Counted from the stretch's first letter, positions 54,025-63,321 are shown. The stretch: DNA of 64,000 nucleotides from Mycobacterium paraseoulense (GCF_010731655.1 NZ_AP022619.1:992001-1056000), one strand, 5' to 3'. Notes: generated from the letters alone by a model not told the origin. Program-made: numbers and translations.

Positions 54025-55260
54025 TTGCGCGAAACCGCGGCCATGACCGAGGCCGACCGTACGTGGATGGTCGACACGCTGCTCGCGCTGCTGCAAACGC
54101 CAAGCCCGGCGGGACGCACGGACGCGGTGATGCAGCACATCGGCGACATCTTCGACGGCTTCGGCGTGCCGTTCTCGTTGACGCGCCGCGGGGCGCTGAC
54201 CGCCGAACTCCCGGGAGCGTCGGCGACGACCGACCGCGCGCTCGTCGTTCACGCCGACACCATCGGCTGCATGGTGCGTCGGCTCAAGGACAACGGACGC
54301 CTCGAGGTGATTCCGGTCGGCACCTTCTCGGCCCGGTTCGCCGCGGGCGCCCGGGTCCGAATCTTCTCCGACGACCCGGACGAGTTCATCACCGGCACGG
54401 TGATGCCACTCAAGGCCAGTGGCCACGCGTTCGGTGACGAGATCGACCTGCAGCCCACCGACTGGGAACACGTCGAGGTCCGCGTCGACCGCAAGGTCTC
54501 CTCGCGCGAGGACCTCATCCGTCTCGGCCTGCAGATCGGCGACTTCGTCGCCTTTATCGCCAGCCCCGAACTGACCGCCGACGGCTACATCGTTTCCCGC
54601 CACCTCGACGGCAAGGCGGGCGTCGCGGTCGCGCTGGCGCTGGCCAAGAACTTCGCCGAGAACAACGTGGTGCTGCCGCACCGCACGATGCTCATGATCA
54701 CCATCACCGAGGAGGTCGGTCACGGGGCGAGCCATGGCCTGCCCGCCGACGTCGCCGAATTGGTTTCGGTGGACAACGCGGTGTGTGCCCCCGGCCAGCA
54801 CTCCATCGAGGATGGCGTGACGATTCCGATGGCCGATCTGCACGGCCCGTTCGACTACCACCTGACCCGGAAGCTGTGCCGGCTCGCCGCGGAGCAGGGC
54901 ATCCCCTGCGCGCGGGATGTGTTCCGCTACTACCGCTCCGATGCCGCCGCGGCGATCGAGGCGGGCGCGGGCACCCGCGCAGCGCTCGTCGGCTTCGGGC
55001 TCGACGGCAGCCACGGTTGGGAGCGCACCCATCTGGATTCGCTGCAGGCGGTGTACTGCCTGCTGCATACCTGGCTGCAGACGCCGCTGACCTTCGCCAA
55101 ATGGGACGCCAAGCCGTCGGGCCAGCTGCGGGACTTCCCGTCGTCCGAGCAACCCGCCCCGAGCGAGCGGTGGGTGCCGCTGGCCCGTGGCGAACTCGAC
55201 TTACCCGGCGAGGCGTCGCCGGGATCGGTCTGGCCGCCGTCGGAGGGTCCCCAGGCCTGA
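54025..55260 (+). CDS. M42-family metallopeptidase (NAGGN-system type)
   Basis: A 411-residue M42-type hydrolase. Metal ligands appear in VVHADTIG (His/Asp), SRHLDGKAGVAVAL (Asp), TEEVGHGAS (Glu pair), SVDNAV (Asp) and DGSHGWERTHLDS (His). The pattern resembles the subgroup placed with N-acetylglutaminylglutamine amide (NAGGN) osmolyte genes in other bacteria. The last ~60 residues are extra and Pro-rich. TTG 54025 has GAGAGGAG 6 nt upstream; ATG 54043 is an alternative. The NAGGN synthase and acetyltransferase genes are not in the window. Confidence 0.8.
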   Translation: MRETAAMTEADRTWMVDTLLALLQTPSPAGRTDAVMQHIGDIFDGFGVPFSLTRRGALTAELPGASATTDRALVVHADTIGCMVRRLKDNGRLEVIPVGTFSARFAAGARVRIFSDDPDEFITGTVMPLKASGHAFGDEIDLQPTDWEHVEVRVDRKVSSREDLIRLGLQIGDFVAFIASPELTADGYIVSRHLDGKAGVAVALALAKNFAENNVVLPHRTMLMITITEEVGHGASHGLPADVAELVSVDNAVCAPGQHSIEDGVTIPMADLHGPFDYHLTRKLCRLAAEQGIPCARDVFRYYRSDAAAAIEAGAGTRAALVGFGLDGSHGWERTHLDSLQAVYCLLHTWLQTPLTFAKWDAKPSGQLRDFPSSEQPAPSERWVPLARGELDLPGEASPGSVWPPSEGPQA

Positions 55261-55272
55261 GGCCTCGACGCC

Positions 55273-56046
55273 TTAGTGGTTGCCGCAACGGGGGATCCGG
55301 TCGGCGCGCCAACACCGGGATTGCATGGGGATATCGATCGCTTCGGCATCGGCGAAGCGACGATGCAACGCGGTGCGCGCGTTGGCGAGTCGCTCTGTGC
55401 GCTCGTCCGCAGACGCCATGATCAGCCGGCTGTAGGTGCCCACCATTGCGACGACGTCGTCGAGTTTCATGGTCTTGGTGAATGTGAACGTCGCTCGGGC
55501 GATGTCGTGGAAGATCTGCGGGTCGGGGAGCGCGACGTTCTCGTGACGCCGGCGGAAGCGGTCGGGTGATTCCGCCTCGGGCGTGTCTTCGCCGGGCAGC
55601 AGGTCGAGGTCGCGGACCCAATCCACATCACGATCCCGACTGGTCCAGATGAGGCCGAATCGCCCGCCATCGCGCAGTACCCGGCCGATCTCCGGAACGG
55701 CGCGTTGGGGATCCATCCAGTGCCACGCCGACGAGACAAAGACAGCATCCGCGGTCGCATCGGGCAGTGGAATAGCTTCGCCCGTTCCTTCGACGGCGCG
55801 AACGTCGGGAGACCGCTCGGTCAGCACCGCCCGCATGCGGGCGTCAGGTTCGACGGCGATCACCTCGGCCGCCCTGCCTACAAGCGCGCGGGTAAATAGT
55901 CCCGTGCCCGCGCCCAGGTCGACGGCCACACCGCACCGGGGCGGGACCAGCCAGTCCACCGCTTGGCGCGGGGGTTGTGGACGCAAGCCGTCGTAGTCCT
56001 CGGCGATCGAGCCGAAGGACATCGCGCGTTCTAGGCGATCAGTCAT
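55273..56046 (-). CDS. Class I SAM-dependent methyltransferase (Methyltransf_11)
   Basis: A 257-residue methyltransferase: FGSIAEDYDGLRPQPP start, motif I VAVDLGAGTGLFTRALVGRA, EVIAVEPDARM, DAVFVSSAWHWMDP and GGRFGLIWTSRDRD. The HWMDP variant is common in actinobacterial members. ATG 56046 is used; the longer reading to 56259 overlaps the GAP-family gene and lacks family character. It converges on the M42 peptidase gene (12 bp). Substrate unknown. Confidence 0.8.
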   Translation of the reverse strand: MTDRLERAMSFGSIAEDYDGLRPQPPRQAVDWLVPPRCGVAVDLGAGTGLFTRALVGRAAEVIAVEPDARMRAVLTERSPDVRAVEGTGEAIPLPDATADAVFVSSAWHWMDPQRAVPEIGRVLRDGGRFGLIWTSRDRDVDWVRDLDLLPGEDTPEAESPDRFRRRHENVALPDPQIFHDIARATFTFTKTMKLDDVVAMVGTYSRLIMASADERTERLANARTALHRRFADAEAIDIPMQSRCWRADRIPRCGNH

Positions 56047-56098
56047 ATCCGCCAAGGTAATCGGGCCCGCTGGGCAAGACATGAGAACAATTTGTGCT

Positions 56099-56782
56099 TC
56101 ACCACAGCGCACTATGATTGACGAGTGCGTCGGCCACCAGCCCGATTCCGAAAACCAGGAACAACAGCCGCACCGATATCGGACCGTAACGGGTGAGGGC
56201 GCGCACGAGCCGGCGCTGAATACGTTTGGCTCGCATCGTCTTCCGCATCGAGAGGGCAAGGATCAGCAACGGCGGGGAAAGCGCGATCACCCAGTAGGCG
56301 ATGATGGCCAACGGCCACAGCGCCGGCCTCGGGTGCAGGGCGGCGAGCATGGCCAGCCCGGTGAGATAGGGGATGGCGGTTGGCGCTTGGCCACTGCCGA
56401 TCGCCAACCCGAGGAACCCGAGCAGCCATGGACGCTGGCGCATCGCAGCCAATGCCCAGCCGGGAGCCGACGATTGGGCGGTCAACGGAAAGTAAGCCAG
56501 CCCCGTCAGCACCAGGCCGAGCACCAGCTCGCCGCGAAAACGGATGGCCGGTGTCACGTGGAAGCCAACGGCATGGGTCAAGAAGCTGAGACCGAGAACC
56601 GTGCACAGCCCGAACGTGGTTGTCACGGCGAACACGCCCACGATGAAGCTCAGAGCGCCCGGAACCGGTGACCGGCGACTCAGCCGGCTGTCGAAAATAA
56701 CCGCGGAGACCACGCCCAGATTGAGGACGTTCAACGAGTCGAGAAGCGCCAGACCCGCAAGCGCCAGCACAACAGGTCCCAC
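56099..56782 (-). CDS. GAP-family (Sap-like) polytopic membrane protein
   Basis: A 227-residue protein with six hydrophobic segments, beginning VVLALAGLALLDSLNVLNLGV. The layout (helices around 5-25, 40-60, 75-95, 115-140, 150-175, 205-225) resembles the GAP/Sap proteins tied to glycolipid transport in mycobacteria. The substrate is unknown. GTG 56782 is preferred as the first helix starts there; the open frame extends to 57256 but that part is not membrane-like. A 274-bp gap to the divergent gene at 57057 holds no clear feature. Confidence 0.68.
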   Translation of the reverse strand: MGPVVLALAGLALLDSLNVLNLGVVSAVIFDSRLSRRSPVPGALSFIVGVFAVTTTFGLCTVLGLSFLTHAVGFHVTPAIRFRGELVLGLVLTGLAYFPLTAQSSAPGWALAAMRQRPWLLGFLGLAIGSGQAPTAIPYLTGLAMLAALHPRPALWPLAIIAYWVIALSPPLLILALSMRKTMRAKRIQRRLVRALTRYGPISVRLLFLVFGIGLVADALVNHSALW

Positions 56783-57056
56783 CCGACTGAGCCCCGGCCT
56801 ACCGTACGAACTCGCCGGGGGCCCGCAGCCGGCTGAGCTCAGCCAACGGCACAACCATCGAAGCGGCGACCATGCTGCAGACAATACGAGTCGCAGAGCG
56901 GCGTGTCTGTCCGAGGTTGCGTGCGCCGGGCTCGGCGGGCACATCACCAGGGCAGCTCGCATCAGTGTCGATCCGGTCACACGGCATGGGGCACCGCGGC
57001 TTTGCTCGTCGCGCGTCCGACAATGCGGGACATGAGGCAGACGCGGGAGCCCGACG

Positions 57057-58490
57057 GTGGCGCGTGAATTCTCACGGCAGACGTTCCTGCGGGGCACCGC
57101 CGGTGCACTGGCCGCCGGCGCGGTCTTCGGCTCGGCCCGGGCCACCGCCGCTCCCAATCCAACCGGCTGGGAGGGTCTGTCGACCGCCATCGGGGGGCAG
57201 GTTCTGCTCCCGGACAACGGTGCTTTCGGCTCGGCCAAGCAGGTCTTCAATACCAACTACAACGGCCTGACGCCGGCCGCGATCGTCACTCCGGCGTCGC
57301 CGGCCGACGTGCAGAAGGCGATGGCCTTCGCCGCCGCCCACAACCTGAAAGTGGCTCCACGCAGCGGCGGGCATTCCTATATCGGCGCGTCCACGGCAAA
57401 CGGCGTGATGGTGCTCGACCTGCGCCAGCTGCCCGGGGGAATCAACTACGACGCCGCCTCCGGCACCGTCACGGTGACGCCCGCGACCAGCTTGTATGCC
57501 ATGCACCAGACGTTGGCCGGCGCAGGGCGGGGCATCCCGACGGGTACCTGCCCGTCGGTCGGCGCGTCCGGGCACGCCCTGGGCGGAGGACTGGGCGCCA
57601 ATTCCCGCCACGCCGGCCTGCTGTGTGACCAACTGGTGTCGGCGTCGGTGGTGTTGCCGGGCGGCCAGGCGGTGACCGCATCCAACTCCAGCAATCCCGA
57701 TCTGCTCTGGGCGTTACGCGGTGGCGGGGGCGGCAACTTCGGGGTGACCACCTCGCTGACCTTCGCCACGTTTCCCACCACCGACCTCGACGTCGTAAAC
57801 CTCAACTTTGCGCCCGAGGCGTTCGCGCAGGTTCTAGTCGGTTGGCAGAACTGGCTTCGCACCGCCGACCGGAACAGCTGGGCGCTGGCGGATGCCACCG
57901 TCGATCCCACGGGAACGCATTGCCGCATCATGGCGACGTGCCCGGTCGGATCGGGAGGCAGCGCGGCGGCCGCGATCGCCAAAGCCGTTGGCGTGCAACC
58001 GACGGGGACCGAGAACCACACTTTCAACTATCTGGACCTGGTGCGGTATCTGGCCGTCGGGAACCTCAACCCGTCACCACTCGGATACGTCGGCGGATCC
58101 GACGTGCTGCCCGTCGTCGACGCGGCCACCGCCCAGGGGATCGCCAAGGCGGTCGGGGCGTTCCCTCGGGGCGCCGGCCGCATGTTGGCGATCATGCATG
58201 CCCTGGACGGCGCCCTCGCCGATGTGGCGCCGGGCGCCACCGCATTCCCGTGGCGCCGCCAGTATGCGCTGGTGCAGTGGTACGTCGAAACCGGCGACGC
58301 GGAGGCGGCGACCAATTGGCTCAACACCGCGCACCAAGCCGTGCAACCGTATTCGGTCGGCGGATATGTGAACTACATCGAGGCCAACCAACCGGCCTCG
58401 CGCTATTTCAGCTCGAATCTGTCCCGGCTGACCGCCGTACGGCAGAAGTACGATCCCGGCCGAATCATGTTCTCGGGACTCAACTTCTAG
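57057..58490 (+). CDS. Exported FAD-linked oxidoreductase (BBE type)
   Basis: A 477-residue PCMH-type flavoprotein. The exported leader is EFSRQTFLRGTAGALAAGAV. The FAD domain has RSGGHSYIG, whose His would bind FAD, and GTCPSVGASGH, whose Cys would form a second covalent bond, plus the GGGGGNFGV loop. The C-terminal berberine-bridge segment is FSSNLSRLTAVRQKYDP. Such enzymes oxidise alcohols or sugars. The leader has Arg-Gln instead of the twin arginine of a standard Tat signal. GTG 57057 start. Confidence 0.86.
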   Translation: MAREFSRQTFLRGTAGALAAGAVFGSARATAAPNPTGWEGLSTAIGGQVLLPDNGAFGSAKQVFNTNYNGLTPAAIVTPASPADVQKAMAFAAAHNLKVAPRSGGHSYIGASTANGVMVLDLRQLPGGINYDAASGTVTVTPATSLYAMHQTLAGAGRGIPTGTCPSVGASGHALGGGLGANSRHAGLLCDQLVSASVVLPGGQAVTASNSSNPDLLWALRGGGGGNFGVTTSLTFATFPTTDLDVVNLNFAPEAFAQVLVGWQNWLRTADRNSWALADATVDPTGTHCRIMATCPVGSGGSAAAAIAKAVGVQPTGTENHTFNYLDLVRYLAVGNLNPSPLGYVGGSDVLPVVDAATAQGIAKAVGAFPRGAGRMLAIMHALDGALADVAPGATAFPWRRQYALVQWYVETGDAEAATNWLNTAHQAVQPYSVGGYVNYIEANQPASRYFSSNLSRLTAVRQKYDPGRIMFSGLNF

Positions 58491-58531
58491 TGAACAGCGT
58501 GCGCGTCTGACGTCGAGACATAATCCCACGC

Positions 58532-58858
58532 ATGACGGATGCGGTACACGTGACGCCGAATCGAGGCAGCGTCGCGATGGGCGACGACGTGGAGTCCCAT
58601 CGAGTTTTCTGGGTCTTCCCCGCTTCAGCCACCGTCGACGACCTGGTCGAAATCTCGCCACTATCCGCCCGGCGTCGCCGGGCGTACCTCAAGCCGTACT
58701 TCGAATACCTCGCAGGCGGCAGTTGCCGGATCTGCAATACCGGCTGCGCATGAATCGCTACCACAACGAAACGCTGACCGATGACCAATACCGAGCGGCC
58801 GTCAGCTCGGTACACGCCGACCTCTCCGACCTCGGTGAGCGTCCCGGACCCAAGTAGG
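58532..58858 (+). pseudogene. Degraded hypothetical gene
   Basis: The first frame (58532-58753) starts well (AMGDDVESHRVFWVFPASATVDDLVEIS) and then becomes Arg-rich and ends. Around 58650 another frame reads HYPPGVAG, and a third frame at 58700-58858 reads LQYRLRMNRYHNETLTDDQYRAAVSSVHADL to a TAG. The protein-like stretches in three frames suggest two or more indels in a once continuous gene. No family is named; a set of small overlapping genes is the alternative. Confidence 0.35.
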
Positions 58859-58966
58859 CCATGACCACGGATCAGATGACGGCGGAACTCACGCGAAGCC
58901 ACACACAAGCGACTGTTGCCGTCTACAGTTCAGCGAACAACGGACGGACACCTCAAAGGAAATGCG

Positions 58967-59410
58967 ATGGCGAAAAGTGTTGCGGCCAAGAATGACAACG
59001 AGAAAGTCGTGCTCGATTTCATACACGCCGCTTACGGCCAAAGCATGGACATCGACGCGATGGCCGCGCTCATGGCCGACGACTTTGTCTGGCAACTGCA
59101 CGTGCCCTTGTCGCCCGTGGTCCGGGGACGCGACGCGGCGCGCGCGGAACTCGAGAAGCACAACACGTTGTCGACGGGGATGGTCGAGGGAAGTGAGATC
59201 CGCACGATCCCGTCCGACGGTGACACAGTCGTCGTCGAACGCGTCGACGTGAACGCCATGAACGGTGTCACCGTCACGTTCTACGTCACGGCGTTCTTCG
59301 GAGTTCGCGACGGCGCGATCACTTACTGGCGTGAGTATTGGGATACAACCCACGTCGCTGCGCAACTCGGCATTGATCCCGCGCTCATGTTCGCGCCGCT
59401 GAGCAATTGA
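58967..59410 (+). CDS. NTF2-like / limonene-epoxide-hydrolase-type protein
   Basis: A 147-residue SnoaL/LEH-fold protein from ATG 58967 (AAAGGA upstream). The cone-shaped fold is seen in ALMADDFVWQLHVP, VRGRDAARAELEKH, VVVERVDVNAMNG and TYWREYWDTTHVAAQLG. Limonene-1,2-epoxide hydrolase-like members open epoxides with Asp-Arg-Asp; candidate residues (Asp in MADDF, Arg in WREYWD) are present. Others of this fold are isomerases or binding proteins, so the reaction is uncertain. Confidence 0.77.
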   Translation: MAKSVAAKNDNEKVVLDFIHAAYGQSMDIDAMAALMADDFVWQLHVPLSPVVRGRDAARAELEKHNTLSTGMVEGSEIRTIPSDGDTVVVERVDVNAMNGVTVTFYVTAFFGVRDGAITYWREYWDTTHVAAQLGIDPALMFAPLSN

Positions 59411-59435
59411 GCGGCAGGGGATTTGGGGCGCGGAG

Positions 59436-59996
59436 CTAGCCCGAGGCGCTCAGGATCTTGATCGCGAAAACAAGCGAGTCGCCCGGCCGTATCCCAGCGC
59501 TGGGCTGACCGTTGGGATAGCCATCCGCCGAGGTCATCGCGACGGCGACCGTGGACCCGACCTTTTGTCCCGCGATCGCCTTCTGGAAGCCCGGCACAAC
59601 ACCGTTGAGCGGGAAGTCGATCGGGGCGCCCCGCTGGTAGCTGCTGTCGAACACGGACCCGTCACGTCCGTTGACGCCCATGTAGCAGACGGAAACCGTC
59701 GCCGTGCCGGGGACCACCGGTCCGTCTCCGGCATGCAGCGTATGCACCTGGGTCTGGGTCACGCTGAACGGTGCCGTCACGTCGATGCGCGGCGCTGTCG
59801 TATCCGTGGATCCGGTGACCGCGACGCTGCCGGTGGCCCCGGTCAGGGTCCACTCCGGCGTTCCACCGCCTTGCGGTGGCGCGGTTGGGCACGAACCGGC
59901 CGCCGCTGCGTGGTCCGACGCGGCAATCGCCAGGACGGTTGCCGCGACACAAGCCGCGACGGAGGAATACACCAGGGAGGACTTCACGGCCGTCAC
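59436..59996 (-). CDS. Exported FKBP-type peptidyl-prolyl isomerase
   Basis: A 186-residue protein: signal peptide to about residue 33 (cut after HAAAA), a linker domain, then an FKBP domain with VSVCYMGVNGRDGSVFDSSY, GVVPGFQKAIAGQKVGSTVAVAM and PGDSLVFAIKILS. Exported FKBPs help fold secreted proteins. GTG 59996 is used. The start abuts the stop of a truncated P450 gene on the same strand (two bases apart), so they share a transcription unit or the FKBP promoter lies inside the P450 remnant. Confidence 0.83.
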   Translation of the reverse strand: MTAVKSSLVYSSVAACVAATVLAIAASDHAAAAGSCPTAPPQGGGTPEWTLTGATGSVAVTGSTDTTAPRIDVTAPFSVTQTQVHTLHAGDGPVVPGTATVSVCYMGVNGRDGSVFDSSYQRGAPIDFPLNGVVPGFQKAIAGQKVGSTVAVAMTSADGYPNGQPSAGIRPGDSLVFAIKILSASG

Positions 59997-59997
59997 G

Positions 59998-60309
59998 CTA
60001 CAGCCGGTCACCGAGTCTGTTATTGGTGGCCCCGCCCCGACGTGGGAACCTGCTGTCACGTAACACATCACGGACAATCCGCGCGTCGGCGGTCACCCAG
60101 CCATGACCGACCACCGGGGAGATTCGCCCCCGCCGGCGGATCTGCTCAACGAGGCCGTAAACGTTCTGGGGCCGGCTGCTGTCGATCAACAGCTGGGCAA
60201 AAGGATCACCCCGGTGAGCGAGCAGCTTCAGCAGCGCACGCGGTAATCCATATCCCAACAGCCAATGCGACCGGGCTTTGACGTCCACACCGACATTGTT
60301 CGCCTTCAT
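59998..60309 (-). pseudogene. Cytochrome P450 gene, 5' fragment
   Basis: A 103-codon frame from ATG 60309 encoding a P450 N-terminus: WLLGYGLPRALLKLLAHRG, DPFAQLLIDSS, VYGLVEQIRRRGRISPV and GWVTADARIVRDVLRDSRF. This is the membrane-proximal beta-sheet and helix A-B region of actinobacterial CYPs. After DSRF the match ends and the frame stops at 59998. The I-helix, ExxR and haem-Cys regions are missing, and the next sequence is the FKBP gene. About three quarters of the gene is lost, so no active enzyme can form. Confidence 0.65.
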
Positions 60310-60474
60310 CGCGCCGTAGAGATAGAGGCGCACGCTTATACACTGCAGCGACGTGATCCAATTTCGGCGCGCCACCTTTCCAAGCTTTGGTTATTCTTCA
60401 TATTCGGTATTGCTTTCGGCCGCGCCGACCGGCGACCGCGCTGACCGGCTGCCGCGCAGAAAGGAAGGGATCGA

Positions 60475-60831
60475 ATGCCCTCACTTCGCTGGCCGGCCAG
60501 ACTCGCCGTCCCCCTGGTGGCCGGCGCCGCCCTGGTCGGCGGTGCTGCCCTCGCGAGCGCTACCACTCCCCAAGATGAGGCGTACCTTGCGCAACTGCGC
60601 GCCGTCGGTCTCTCCTGGCCACCCCAGACGGAAGAGGCGCTCATCGGGGAAGCCCACCTCATCTGTTACGACCTCACTTGGGGTTGGACGCCGCAACAGA
60701 TCGCCGACGACGTTCATGCGCACTTGAACGCCAGGGGTGTCACGCTGTTAGACGTCGGCACCATGGTCGACGCCGCTCACTCGGTGTATTGCCCCGGCAA
60801 TGTGTGCGACGCCCCGTCCCTGTGCACATGA
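60475..60831 (+). CDS. DUF732 secreted protein
   Basis: A 118-residue protein: signal peptide cut after LASAT, then DUF732 (DEAYLAQLRAVGLSWPPQ, GEAHLICYDLTWGWTPQQI, SVYCPGNVC). It has four cysteines in the mature part, two more than the homologue at 38176. GAAAGGAAGG precedes ATG. Function unknown. It diverges from the P450 remnant. Confidence 0.85.
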   Translation: MPSLRWPARLAVPLVAGAALVGGAALASATTPQDEAYLAQLRAVGLSWPPQTEEALIGEAHLICYDLTWGWTPQQIADDVHAHLNARGVTLLDVGTMVDAAHSVYCPGNVCDAPSLCT

Positions 60832-61020
60832 GGGCGCGCCGGGGGAGACAACGTTCAATCGCCGAAGGGGCGGATCGAAAGAGCGGGCAGGGCCGGGGAG
60901 GGCCGCTTTAGTCCGGCGCGCCCTGACCGAGAAACACGCCAGCAATGAGCAGAACTGCTCTTGCGATGTGGACATAGCCATATCCTGCTTGCAACGCCAC
61001 CCAACCGATCGAGGGGAACG

Positions 61021-63321
61021 TTGTCAGTGACACGAAGCCGACGAGTGGTAGTCGTGTTGGCAACCATCGGTGTTCTCGTGTTCGCCGCTATGTTGTTCGG
61101 CGCCAGCGATGCCTCGCGCCGCGCGGTGATCGCATCGGCGGGGACGGTTATCGGGGGCATAGTCGCGACAGCTTGTTCGCTCACTGCCGCCTACATGTCT
61201 CGAGGCCGCCAACGGTTTGCGTGGACCGTCATGTCAATCGCTCTGGTCGGTTGGACGGCCGGCGAAGCGGTTTGGTGGTACGTCGCCGTGGGTGGCGTTC
61301 TTCCGGCCGCAGAGCTCTCCGCGGCCAACATCGGCTACCTGATACTGCCGCTGGGCGCGTTGGTCGCCGCGCTTGCGATTCCCAGTCGGGACGACTCCAG
61401 ATTCGGAATCGGCCTCCTGCTCGACGGCATCCTGATCACAGCGTCGCTGATGGTCGTTATCGTCCTTCTGCCATTAGGTCACGCGGCACACCCCTCCCAG
61501 ACGCTCAGCGTTCCACGGATCTTGTTGGCCACAGCCGCGGGCGTGTACGTGGGGCTGGTCGTCATGAGCTTCATCATCGTCAAGAAGGCGGAGGCGGACC
61601 GCAAGCTCTCAACAACCCTGATGACGCTGGGCTGGGGAGTGATCGCGGTGGCCGGGATAGTGCACGTCTACCAGGATTACACCGACCAGGTGCCCAACAA
61701 CCTGGTCGTTCTCGGCTGGGTCGGCGGAACGTATTTCTTCGCATTGTCCGGAATCAGTTCTCGGCCAACGCCGGAAGCCGACCTCGGGTTTTCTCAGCCC
61801 TCGTCGAGGGTGTCGGTGTGGCTGCCGTACCTGCCCGTGCTGCTGGCCATCATCGTTGGCGCCGTGCACTTTTGGCCCAAGTACCGGGGCGAAGGGTTCA
61901 TCTTCTTGGTTTGTGTGGTGCTGGTCCTCACCACCCTGATCCGTCACGTCCTGCTATTAGACCGCAAGCGACGTCTGCTTGTCGCGGTGTCTGATGCCGC
62001 CCTGCGGGACCCGCTGACCGGTTTGGCTAATCAGCGGTTGTTCGATGAGCGCCTGGCGCATGCGCTGCGCTTACACGTTCAGCACAGCGTGCCGGTCAGC
62101 GTGCTCACGGTAGGTGTCGACGATTTCAGGTTGGTGAACGACACGCTCGGATATGACGTTGGTGACCAACTGTTGCGCGGCGTGGGCGAGCGGATCCAGG
62201 CCAACGTCAACGACAGCCACACCGTCGCGCGGATGAGCGGGGACGAATTCGCCATCCTGGTCGAAGACCGCCCCGACGTTGCCGTGGAGGTTGCCAACGG
62301 GCTGGCCCGATCGTTCGACGAGCCCGTCGACCTCGAGGATCACAGCCTGGACGTCCGTCTGAGCATCGGGGTGGCCTCTGCGGGATCAGAACTCGTCACC
62401 GTCCCGGCGCCAGGCGATCTCCTGAGACGGGCTGATGCGGCACGCTCCTGGGCCCGGCTGGCCAGCTCGACCAACGTGCGGGTGTTCACGCCCGAGATGG
62501 ACGGCCACCTTGGCCAGGCGGCGGCGCATGACGTTGCCATGGCGCGGTTGCAACTGCTCGGCGAACTGCGACGCACCATCGAGAACGGCTCGCTGACCCT
62601 GCTTTACCAGCCGAAATTCGGCATGTGGACCGGAAACGTGACCGGAGTCGAGGCGCTTGTTCGATGGCAGCACCCACGATTCGGCATCCTGGGGCCGGAT
62701 CAGTTTCTGCCCCTGGTCCGAGAGCACGGCCTGATGGATGCGCTCACCGAGCTGGTGCTGTGGCAGGCTGTCGCCGACGCGGCCGCGTGGCAGGCGGCAA
62801 ACGCCGCCATCCCCGTCGCGATCAATTTGGGAGCGCCGTCCCTCGACAAGGACGCGCTGCCCGACCGGATCATGTTTGTGCTCAACACCTACGCAATGTC
62901 TCCCACTTCCCTCACGATCGAGATCACCGAGGATTTGGTGGTGGCCGACATGGCGAAGGCACGCACAGTGCTGAATCGTCTTCGTGAGAACGGCATCCGG
63001 GTCGCGATCGACGACTTCGGCAGCGGTTATGCCACTTTGACTTATCTGCGGGAGCTGCCGGCCGACGAAGTCAAACTCGGTCGGGAATTCGTCGCACCGA
63101 TCTTGCACGACGAGCGCGCCGCCACCATCGCGCGCTCGGTGATCGAGCTGGCATCCGGTTTCGGCATCACCAGCGTTGCCGAGGGGGTCGAAGACTACGC
63201 AACAGCCAAGCGACTCAAGGAATATGGTTGCGACGCGGTGCAAGGGAACTTCTTTTGCCCCCCGCTACCCGCTTCCGAGATCCCGCGAATCCCTGCGGAC
63301 TCGATGCTCGCTGCGCAGTGA
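61021..63321 (+). CDS. GGDEF-EAL cyclic-di-GMP protein with membrane sensor domain
   Basis: A 766-residue protein: nine or ten membrane helices (about 1-310), GGDEF domain (about 325-470) and EAL domain (about 510-760). The GGDEF motif reads SGDEF, still accepted in active cyclases, with DDFRLVNDTLGYDVGDQ intact; no I-site RxxD is seen. The EAL domain keeps VEALVRWQHP, EITEDLVV, DDFGSGYAT and QGNFFCPPL, so phosphodiesterase activity is likely. It may make, break or sense c-di-GMP. TTG 61021 is chosen for GAGGGG 5 nt upstream; GTG 61027 is an alternative. Confidence 0.88.
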   Translation: MSVTRSRRVVVVLATIGVLVFAAMLFGASDASRRAVIASAGTVIGGIVATACSLTAAYMSRGRQRFAWTVMSIALVGWTAGEAVWWYVAVGGVLPAAELSAANIGYLILPLGALVAALAIPSRDDSRFGIGLLLDGILITASLMVVIVLLPLGHAAHPSQTLSVPRILLATAAGVYVGLVVMSFIIVKKAEADRKLSTTLMTLGWGVIAVAGIVHVYQDYTDQVPNNLVVLGWVGGTYFFALSGISSRPTPEADLGFSQPSSRVSVWLPYLPVLLAIIVGAVHFWPKYRGEGFIFLVCVVLVLTTLIRHVLLLDRKRRLLVAVSDAALRDPLTGLANQRLFDERLAHALRLHVQHSVPVSVLTVGVDDFRLVNDTLGYDVGDQLLRGVGERIQANVNDSHTVARMSGDEFAILVEDRPDVAVEVANGLARSFDEPVDLEDHSLDVRLSIGVASAGSELVTVPAPGDLLRRADAARSWARLASSTNVRVFTPEMDGHLGQAAAHDVAMARLQLLGELRRTIENGSLTLLYQPKFGMWTGNVTGVEALVRWQHPRFGILGPDQFLPLVREHGLMDALTELVLWQAVADAAAWQAANAAIPVAINLGAPSLDKDALPDRIMFVLNTYAMSPTSLTIEITEDLVVADMAKARTVLNRLRENGIRVAIDDFGSGYATLTYLRELPADEVKLGREFVAPILHDERAATIARSVIELASGFGITSVAEGVEDYATAKRLKEYGCDAVQGNFFCPPLPASEIPRIPADSMLAAQ

